Origin: an uncultured Eubacteriales bacterium
GTDB lineage: Bacteria; Bacillota; Clostridia; Oscillospirales; Oscillospiraceae
Assembly: GCA_900548615.1 (NCBI GenBank)
Contig: URKW01000035.1
Span: 1 to 18,760 of the forward strand
DNA length: 18,760 bases
Direction: 5' to 3'
Shown: positions 1-5,592 of the stretch, one piece after another
Layout of the letters: the number at the start of each line of letters is the position of its first letter
Numbering within the stretch: the stretch's first letter is position 1
Notes under the pieces: generated by a model
Seen by the model: the letters and a program-made list of their open reading frames with translations, nothing else
Database searches by the model: none
Told to the model about the DNA's origin: nothing
Program-made: the position numbers and the translations under genes

Positions 1-2
1 GT

Positions 3-740
3 ATCCCGGCGCCGTGTGTGTGGTTGTGTTATCGGATTGCCGCCGCGCTGGGCCATACCATCGTGGAGCCGCGGGGCTCGCTGGTGCCGCTGGTCAGCGA
101 TGACGACTGCTGCCGCCATATGCAGGGACTGAGCCTGAAAAACGTGGAGCTGACGGTGTATAACGGCAAAAATAAGCCGGTATTCCGGGAATTCGGTGAG
201 ATGCTGTTTACCCACTTCGGCGTGTCCGGCCCGCTGGTACTGTCGGCCAGCGCCCATCTGCGGGACTGGGGAAAAGAGCAGTACCGGCTCAGCATCGACC
301 TGAAGCCGGCGCTGGATCAGCAGAAGCTGGAGGCTCGCATCCTGCGGGATATCAGCGAAAGTCCCAACCGGGATGTGGAAAAGCTGCTGTGTGGTCTGGT
401 GCCCCACAGCATGGCGCCGGTGATGACCCGGCGGCTGGGTCTTCCGCCGACGCTGAAGGCCAATTCGCTGACGAAGGAGCAGCGCCGGGGACTGATCGAG
501 CTGCTGAAGCATTTCGCGATTTCGGTGACCGGGGTACGCCCGGTGGCGGAAGCCATCGTCACCGCCGGCGGCGTAAAGGTCAGCGAGGTAAAGCCCAACA
601 CCATGGAGTCCAAGCTGGTGGAGGGACTGTATTTTGCCGGAGAGATATTGGACGTAGACGCCTATACCGGCGGATTCAATTTACAGATCGCGTGGGCGAC
701 CGGCCATCTGGCAGGCGTCTCTGCGGCAGAGCGGGAGTGA
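3..740 (+). CDS. HI0933-family NAD(P)/FAD-dependent oxidoreductase, 3' part only
   Basis: This is the C-terminal part of a flavoprotein of the HI0933/YhiN family (BaiN-like), a group of FAD-dependent oxidoreductases whose substrates are mostly undefined. The visible protein runs from YRIAAALGHT to the family-typical end DAYTGGFNLQIAWATGHLAG, a C-terminal FAD-contacting segment. The true start lies off the left edge, so the N-terminal dinucleotide-binding motif is not seen. The first bases are odd: bases 2-13 encode YPGA in another frame, as expected just before the family's GSTGDGYR motif, but 14-29 are GT-rich and two bases short, so the frame shifts. This could be a sequence error near an end or a real lesion. 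The stop is followed after 7 bases by cmk, suggesting one transcript. The family call is firm; the function is open. Confidence 0.85.
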   Translation: MPAPCVWLCYRIAAALGHTIVEPRGSLVPLVSDDDCCRHMQGLSLKNVELTVYNGKNKPVFREFGEMLFTHFGVSGPLVLSASAHLRDWGKEQYRLSIDLKPALDQQKLEARILRDISESPNRDVEKLLCGLVPHSMAPVMTRRLGLPPTLKANSLTKEQRRGLIELLKHFAISVTGVRPVAEAIVTAGGVKVSEVKPNTMESKLVEGLYFAGEILDVDAYTGGFNLQIAWATGHLAGVSAAERE

Positions 741-747
741 GCGGAAA

Positions 748-1440
748 ATGGGAGACATTGCGGAAAAAATTTATTCCATCGCGGTGGACGGCCCTAGCGG
801 CGCGGGAAAAAGCTCGCTGGCCAAGGCCATCGCGGCAGAGCTGCATATTTTATATGTGGATACCGGTGCCATCTACCGTACCATCGGCTGCTACGCCCGG
901 CGTAAGGGGGTGGAGACAGCCGACACGGAGGCGGTCATCGCGCTGCTGCCGGAGGTGGAGATCGGAATGTGCTATGACGCGCAGGGCTTACAGCATATGC
1001 TGCTGCACGGCGAGGATGTGACAGAGGAGATCCGTCTGCCGGAGATGTCTCTGTATGCGTCGGCAGTATCCGCCATTCCGGAGGTACGGGCCTTTCTGCT
1101 GGAGATGCAGCGGGACTTTGCCCGGAAAAGCAGCGTTATCATGGATGGCCGGGATATCGGCACGGTGGTGCTGCCCCACGCGGATGTGAAGATCTTCCTG
1201 AAGGCGGATGTGGAGGTACGTGCCAGACGCCGGGAAATCGAGCTGCAGGAGCGGGGGACGCCCCGTCCCTACAAGCAGGTGCTGGAGGAAATGCGGCAGC
1301 GGGACTATAACGACACGCACCGTTCCGCCGCGCCGCTGCGTGCGGCGGAGGATGCCGTGATCGTGGATACCAGCGATCTGGACTTCCAGCAGAGCAAGGA
1401 AAAATTGCTGGAGATCATCCGAGAGAAGGTGGGCCTGTGA
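748..1440 (+). CDS. cmk: Cytidylate kinase
   Basis: Cytoplasmic (d)CMP kinase, which transfers phosphate from ATP to CMP or dCMP to make CDP/dCDP in pyrimidine salvage and RNA turnover. At 230 residues it has normal family length. The ATP-binding P-loop GPSGAGKS is at residues 15-22, followed by the VDTGAIYR nucleotide-monophosphate motif near residues 36-43. The DGRDIGTVVLP segment and the RDYNDTHRSAAPL lid/substrate segment also match the family. The ATG at 748 has a purine-rich GGGAG just upstream, overlapping the end of the previous gene. The stop overlaps the GTG start of plsC by four bases, so the two are probably translationally coupled. The link from cmk to the S1 gene, here with plsC between, also occurs in Bacillus subtilis and Escherichia coli. 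Confidence 0.97.
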   Translation: MGDIAEKIYSIAVDGPSGAGKSSLAKAIAAELHILYVDTGAIYRTIGCYARRKGVETADTEAVIALLPEVEIGMCYDAQGLQHMLLHGEDVTEEIRLPEMSLYASAVSAIPEVRAFLLEMQRDFARKSSVIMDGRDIGTVVLPHADVKIFLKADVEVRARRREIELQERGTPRPYKQVLEEMRQRDYNDTHRSAAPLRAAEDAVIVDTSDLDFQQSKEKLLEIIREKVGL

Positions 1441-2030
1441 AGAACAAATTCTATACCCTTATGTGGAAGCTGCTGCGGCCTTTCGTCCTGCTGCTGCATC
1501 CGTTGGACGTTCAGGGCCGGGAGAATCTTCCGGACGAGCCGGTGCTGATCTGCGCCAACCATTCCAGCGGGTGGGATCCCGTGCTGCTGGTGTGCGCGCT
1601 GGCCAGCGATTTCCCGCTGCGGATCATGGCAAAGGAGCAGCTGTTCAAGATACCCATTATCGGCGGCTTTATCCGCCGCATGGGCGCCTTTCCCGTAGAC
1701 CGGGGCAACAGCGATATCGGCGCGGTCAAAACCTCTATCAAAAGCCTGAAGGACGGCTTCAGCCTGCTGATCTTCCCGGAGGGCACCCGCGTGAAAGAGG
1801 GTCAGCATATTGCACCTAAGGGTGGTGCGGCCATGATCGCCATCCGTGCCGGCGTGAAGATGCTGCCGGTGTTTATCGGCACCACCAAGCGGCTGTTCCA
1901 GAAGATCCCCTTTGTGATCGGCAAGCCCTATACCCCGGTGTATACTGAGCGTAAGGGCACAGCGGAGGAGTACCAGAAGAACGCCGAGGAGGTCATGCGT
2001 CAGGTCTACGAGCTGGGCGGTGTGCAATGA
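1437..2030 (+). CDS. plsC: 1-acyl-sn-glycerol-3-phosphate acyltransferase (PlsC family)
   Basis: Membrane-associated acyltransferase that adds the second acyl chain to lysophosphatidic acid, giving phosphatidic acid for phospholipid synthesis. The catalytic HX4D motif is NHSSGWD with H42 and D47. The phosphate-binding FPEGTR motif is at residues 113-118. A hydrophobic N-terminal stretch (about residues 8-21) fits membrane attachment. At 197 residues it is a compact family member. The start is GTG, inside the GTGA overlap with the cmk stop. The gene ends in an ATGA overlap with ispH-rpsA. Both overlaps point to coupled translation within one operon. The acyl-donor preference cannot be read from the sequence. 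Confidence 0.93.
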   Translation: MKNKFYTLMWKLLRPFVLLLHPLDVQGRENLPDEPVLICANHSSGWDPVLLVCALASDFPLRIMAKEQLFKIPIIGGFIRRMGAFPVDRGNSDIGAVKTSIKSLKDGFSLLIFPEGTRVKEGQHIAPKGGAAMIAIRAGVKMLPVFIGTTKRLFQKIPFVIGKPYTPVYTERKGTAEEYQKNAEEVMRQVYELGGVQ

Positions 2031-3979
2031 GAGTCATTCAAGCAAAGAGCGCCGGATTCTGCTACGGTGTGGAACGCGCCGTGCGTCTGGCGGAGCAGAC
2101 CGCAAGGGAAAAGGGCGGCTGCGTGATGCTGGGCAGCATCATCCACAATGCCCACGTGGTGCGGGAATTGGAGCAGTTGGGTGGCCGCTGTGTGAACAGC
2201 GTGGAGGAGATCAGCCCCGGCGATACGGTCATCATCCGCTCCCATGGCGAGCGCAAGGAGGTCTTTAACCGTCTGGCGGAAGTGGGCATCCAGTGTGTGG
2301 ACGCCACCTGTCCCAACGTGCAGCGCATTCAGCAGCTGGTGGCGCAGGCGGACGGGGAGGGCCGTACTCCCATCATCATCGGCGAGGAGCACCATCCGGA
2401 GGTCATCGGCGTGGCCAGCTGGTCCGGGCGGTCAATGATATTTGAAACGCCGGAAAAACTGCAAAAATGGCTGGATTCCGCCCCGGAAAATCGCCATTTT
2501 CCGCTGACTGCGGTGGCTCAGACCACCTGCATCCGGTCGCTTTGGGAAACTTCTTCAAAAATTTTGAAAAAAGAGTGTACAAACGCGAAATTATTTGATA
2601 CAATATGTAATGCTACGCAAAGACGGCAATCGGAAGCGGCGGAACTGGCCGCCATGGTTGACGTTATGGTCGTGGTCGGAGATCGTAAGAGTGCCAACAC
2701 CCAACACTTGACAGAGATTTGCTGCGAGAGATGTCCCCGGGTCTATCAGATTGAAGGGGCCAGTGAACTTGAGCCAAACTTTCTTAAGGGATGTTCCGTG
2801 GCGGGGCTTACAGCCGGCGCGTCCACACCGGCGAGCATCATTAAGGAGGTAAACGAAACGATGAGCGAAGAAATCAAGAACACTGAAGCCATGGAAGAAA
2901 GCTTTGAGGAGCTGCTGGAAAAATCTTTTAAGACTTTAAATACAGGAGAGAAGGTAACCGGTATCGTAACGGCCATCGGCCCCACCGAGGTGCAGGTGGA
3001 TCTGGGCTGCAAGCAGGCTGGCTATATTGCCATCGACGAGCTGTCCGCTGATCCCAACGTCAAGCCCGAGGACGTGGTGAAGGTCGGCGACGAGATCGAG
3101 ACTTACATCATCCGCGTCAATGATGTGGAAGGCTATGCCATGCTGTCCAAGAAGCGTCTGGACGCCGTGAAGGTGTGGGACGACATCGCAGAGGCCTGCG
3201 AGAACAAGACCACGCTGGAGGGCAAGGTCACCGAGGAGAACAAGGGCGGCATCGTCGTCAACGTCAAGGGCGTGCGCGTGTTCGTTCCCGCTTCCCAGTC
3301 CGGCCAGCCCCGCGGCGCCGAGCTGAGTGAGATGATCGGCCAGACCGTCTCCCTGCGGATTACCGAGGTCAATCGTGCCCGCCGCCGCGTGGTGGGTTCC
3401 ATCCGTGCCGTGCAGTACGAGGCCCGTCAGGCCGCTCAGGCTGAGATCTGGAACAACATCGAAGTGGGCAAGCACTACAACGGCGTTGTCAAGTCCATGA
3501 CCTCCTACGGCGTGTTCGTGGACATCGGCGGTGTGGACGGCATGGTCCATATCTCCGAGCTGAGCTGGAGCCGCATCAAGAACCCCGCCGAGGTCGTTTC
3601 CGTCGGCGATCCTCTGGATGTGTATGTCATCTCCTTCGATCCCGAGAAGCGCAAGATCTCTCTGGGCGTGAAGGATCACTCCTGCAACCCCTGGGATAAG
3701 TTCATGGAGACCTATAAGGTGGGCGACGTTGCCAACGTTCGCATCGTGAAGCTGATGGCCTTCGGCGCCTTTGCCGAGGTCGTTCCCGGTGTGGATGGCC
3801 TGATCCACATCTCCCAGATCGCTGACCGCCGTATCGAGAAGCCCAGTGACGTTCTGTCCGAGGGCCAGATGGTGGACGCCAAGATCACTGCCATCGATGA
3901 AGAGAAGCAGAAGATCTCCCTGTCCATCCGCGCTCTGCTGACTCCCGCTGCTGACGAGGAAGCTGAGGACAAGGAGTAA
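2027..3979 (+). CDS. ispH-rpsA: Fused HMBPP reductase (IspH) and ribosomal protein S1
   Basis: A single 650-residue frame joins two proteins. Residues 1-278 are IspH, the [4Fe-4S] enzyme that reduces HMBPP to IPP and DMAPP in the last step of the MEP isoprenoid pathway. The three cluster cysteines are C12, C95 and C194, with H40, H73, H123, E125 and the S222/N224 pair as expected active-site residues. Residues 279-650 are ribosomal protein S1 with four S1 RNA-binding domains, starting near residues 305, 390, 475 and 560, and an acidic tail. No stop separates the halves, so the fusion must form by plain translation. This fusion is known in Clostridia. A strong Shine-Dalgarno and ATG at 2843-2863 would also let S1 be made alone. 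The S1 half uses codons typical of a highly expressed gene. An intrinsic terminator follows. Confidence 0.95.
   Translation: MRVIQAKSAGFCYGVERAVRLAEQTAREKGGCVMLGSIIHNAHVVRELEQLGGRCVNSVEEISPGDTVIIRSHGERKEVFNRLAEVGIQCVDATCPNVQRIQQLVAQADGEGRTPIIIGEEHHPEVIGVASWSGRSMIFETPEKLQKWLDSAPENRHFPLTAVAQTTCIRSLWETSSKILKKECTNAKLFDTICNATQRRQSEAAELAAMVDVMVVVGDRKSANTQHLTEICCERCPRVYQIEGASELEPNFLKGCSVAGLTAGASTPASIIKEVNETMSEEIKNTEAMEESFEELLEKSFKTLNTGEKVTGIVTAIGPTEVQVDLGCKQAGYIAIDELSADPNVKPEDVVKVGDEIETYIIRVNDVEGYAMLSKKRLDAVKVWDDIAEACENKTTLEGKVTEENKGGIVVNVKGVRVFVPASQSGQPRGAELSEMIGQTVSLRITEVNRARRRVVGSIRAVQYEARQAAQAEIWNNIEVGKHYNGVVKSMTSYGVFVDIGGVDGMVHISELSWSRIKNPAEVVSVGDPLDVYVISFDPEKRKISLGVKDHSCNPWDKFMETYKVGDVANVRIVKLMAFGAFAEVVPGVDGLIHISQIADRRIEKPSDVLSEGQMVDAKITAIDEEKQKISLSIRALLTPAADEEAEDKE
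2576..2604 (+). promoter_or_regulatory. Candidate internal sigma-A promoter for S1, inside ispH
   Basis: TGTACA at 2576-2581 (4/6 to TTGACA), 17 bases, then TACAAT at 2599-2604 (5/6 to TATAAT) with the extended -10 dinucleotide TG at 2596-2597. It sits in a conspicuously AT-rich patch (about 2540-2610) of a GC-rich gene. The codons there are atypical for the window (TTA for L189, ATA for I193), although the encoded TICNAT motif is conserved. The predicted transcript would start near 2611, about 250 bases before the internal S1 start. Prediction only. Confidence 0.5.
2843..2863 (+). promoter_or_regulatory. Internal Shine-Dalgarno and ATG for free-standing S1
   Basis: AAGGAGGT at 2843-2850 is a near-perfect anti-16S match, placed 10 bases before the in-frame ATG at 2861-2863, exactly at the IspH/S1 domain boundary. 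Initiation here would give a 372-residue S1 with the normal four-domain layout. The Shine-Dalgarno is encoded by the IspH C-terminal residues Ile-Lys-Glu-Val. Confidence 0.65.
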
Positions 3980-3994
3980 TTTCCACAAAGCTTG

Positions 3995-4022
3995 AAAGGC
4001 CGCCCATTGGGCGGCCTTTTTT
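3995..4022 (+). terminator. Intrinsic terminator after ispH-rpsA
   Basis: Perfect 11-bp stem (3995-4005 with 4009-4019), three-base loop ATT, and a run of six T ending at 4022. It lies 16 bases after the S1 stop and closes the flavoprotein-cmk-plsC-ispH-rpsA unit. Confidence 0.95.
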
Positions 4023-4086
4023 ATATGAATTTGGTGATGCATAGCAGCGGCTTTTTGCTTTTCCTTTACCAAAGCAGCCATTTCGC

Positions 4087-4116
4087 GCATATTGCGTGTC
4101 CTGCGGCGCATATAGT
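4087..4116 (+). promoter_or_regulatory. Sigma-E-type sporulation promoter
   Basis: GCATATT at 4087-4093 matches the Bacillus sigma-E -35 consensus KMATATT completely. After 15 bases comes CATATAGT at 4109-4116, one mismatch from CATACANT. The start of transcription would be near 4123, giving a very short leader before the GGAGGTG ribosome-binding site at 4127-4133. It lies right before a SpoIVFA/SpoIVFB-like pair, which sigma-E transcribes in B. subtilis. The 15-base spacer is at the long end of the usual range. Confidence 0.6.
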
Positions 4117-4139
4117 GAAGCAGAATGGAGGTGCGCAAT

Positions 4140-4955
4140 ATGGCAGCAGGAAAACGAATCAGCGGCAGAAAGCTGCCGCCACCGCCCCGGCCCAGAACGA
4201 CGGGCGGCAAAACACAGGGAAAGCGGCAGCAGCCCTCGCACGGCAGCACGCGCCGCATGCTGCAATTGCTGGTCAGTGCCGCCGTGCTGGTGATCGTGGT
4301 AACGGTGAAGTTCACCATGCCGGATGTGGCGCAGCAGTACGGCGGAGAGCTTCTTCGGCTGATGGGGGAGGACACTGACTTTGTGGCGGCCTTTTCCGCA
4401 GCAGGCCGCGCCATCGGCGGCGACGATCTGGCCGAGGCGGTCAATGACGCCTGTGCGGCGGTTTTCGGAACGGAAAAGGTGACGGTCAGCCACCAGACAG
4501 ACCGCAACGCGGTCGTCTACGGCGACGGCACCACGCCGGAGATCGTGGACATGCTGCAGCAGGTGCTGAATTTTTCCTACCAGAAGCCGGTGGAGGCCAC
4601 CATAACCTCCGCATTTGGCTTCCGGGATCATCCGGTGGAGGGAGCGGAGCGCTTTCACTACGGCATTGATCTGGGCTGCGAGAAGGGGACGGTCATCCAC
4701 GCTTTTGCCGACGGCACGGTGACGGCGGTGGCGGAGAGCACAGAGCTGGGCAAATACGTGGAGCTGACCCATCCGGACGGCTATACCACGCTGTACGCGC
4801 ATTGCAGCCGCGTCAACGCTTCCTCCGGACAGACGGTGCGGATGGGCGACCCCATCGCGGAGGTGGGGGACACCGGGGATGCCACCGGCTTTCATCTGCA
4901 CTTCGAGCTGCACCACAACAACATCTACCTGAACCCCGTCTACTATGTCTCGTAG
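4140..4955 (+). CDS. spoIVFA: M23 (LytM) membrane protein, SpoIVFA-like
   Basis: A 271-residue single-pass membrane protein: a basic, proline-rich cytoplasmic N-terminus (residues 1-39), a transmembrane segment at about 40-57, and an external M23/LytM domain (about 155-271). The LytM zinc ligands are present: H173 and D177 in HYGID, and H254 in HLHFE (252-256), with H221 in the YAH motif. I chose the ATG at 4140 because GGAGGTG at 4127-4133 sits six bases upstream; an ATG at 4125 lies before that site. The next gene, overlapping by 11 bases, is an M50 protease, as in spoIVFA-spoIVFB, and a sigma-E-like promoter precedes it. By analogy it would anchor and regulate SpoIVFB during pro-sigma-K processing. 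The alternative is an active cell-wall endopeptidase. The fold is certain; the sporulation role is inferred from context. Confidence 0.72.
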   Translation: MAAGKRISGRKLPPPPRPRTTGGKTQGKRQQPSHGSTRRMLQLLVSAAVLVIVVTVKFTMPDVAQQYGGELLRLMGEDTDFVAAFSAAGRAIGGDDLAEAVNDACAAVFGTEKVTVSHQTDRNAVVYGDGTTPEIVDMLQQVLNFSYQKPVEATITSAFGFRDHPVEGAERFHYGIDLGCEKGTVIHAFADGTVTAVAESTELGKYVELTHPDGYTTLYAHCSRVNASSGQTVRMGDPIAEVGDTGDATGFHLHFELHHNNIYLNPVYYVS

Positions 4956-5559
4956 AAACCGAACTGCCATTTCCGTATCCCCCACAGCGCCGCTTTTGCT
5001 GGCGCTGTTTGTAATGCTGTCGTCTCCGCTGCTGCTTTCGGCGCTGCTGCTGGCGGCGATCCTACACGAATTGGGGCATTATTGGGTGCTGCGCAGGCTC
5101 CATGCACGGGTGACGGCTATCCGCATTACGGCGCTGGGCGCGGAAATGCAAGTGGCGGGCCGCCTGTCCTACGGCGGCGAGCTGTTGGCGGCTGCGGCGG
5201 GGCCTGCCGTCAATCTGGCGTTGGCGCTGCTGCTGGGGTATGGCGGGCGGCTGTGGAGCCCGCTGTATCTTTTTGCCGGGGCACAGCTGGTGCTGGGGGT
5301 GTTCAACCTGCTTCCGGTGCTACCGCTGGATGGCGGGAGTCTGCTGTGGAACCTTGCAGCATGGCTGACGGAGCCATACACCGCCGACCGTGTTGCGGGA
5401 GTGGTGGGCTTCGGCGTGGCGGCACTGCTGACATTGGCGGCAGGCGCGGCGCTGATGCTGGGCGGCAGTCCCTTTCTGCTGTTGGCGGCGGCAGGACTGC
5501 TGTGGCATAGCATTGCGGCAATTGGGGGTTGCCAAACCGCCGCAAAACAGGTAAAATAA
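4945..5559 (+). CDS. spoIVFB: M50 site-2 intramembrane protease, SpoIVFB-like
   Basis: A very hydrophobic 204-residue protein with several membrane spans. The zinc site is HELGH at residues 41-45 (H41, E42, H45). The third ligand lies in NLLPVLPLDGG at 121-131 (D129). An AAGPAVNL segment at 84-91 is also typical of M50 proteases. SpoIVFB cuts pro-sigma-K within the outer forespore membrane to activate late mother-cell transcription. The pairing with an overlapping M23 gene and the upstream sigma-E-like promoter support that role, but other M50 substrates are possible. The ATG at 4945 has no clear Shine-Dalgarno and starts 11 bases before the end of the M23 gene, so it is likely translated by coupling. 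An ATG at 5014 would remove the first hydrophobic stretch and is less likely. A housekeeping promoter is embedded in its last codons. Confidence 0.75.
   Translation: MSRRNRTAISVSPTAPLLLALFVMLSSPLLLSALLLAAILHELGHYWVLRRLHARVTAIRITALGAEMQVAGRLSYGGELLAAAAGPAVNLALALLLGYGGRLWSPLYLFAGAQLVLGVFNLLPVLPLDGGSLLWNLAAWLTEPYTADRVAGVVGFGVAALLTLAAGAALMLGGSPFLLLAAAGLLWHSIAAIGGCQTAAKQVK
5529..5557 (+). promoter_or_regulatory. Sigma-A promoter for the radical SAM pair
   Basis: TTGCCA at 5529-5534 (5/6 to TTGACA), exactly 17 bases, then TAAAAT at 5552-5557 (5/6 to TATAAT). It overlaps the 3' end of the M50 gene. The predicted start near 5565 lies before the AGGAGAA ribosome-binding site at 5581-5587. It would let the downstream genes be expressed outside sporulation. 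Confidence 0.65.
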
Positions 5560-5592
5560 GATGATATTTTGATATACAACAGGAGAACGACT

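Noticed and set aside
4049..4079. Bulged inverted repeat GGCT-GCTTT/AAAGC-AGCC in the gap before the M23 gene.
   Set aside because: Interrupted by a four-base bulge, with a nine-base loop and no T run on either strand. No clear role, and it lies upstream of the proposed sigma-E promoter.
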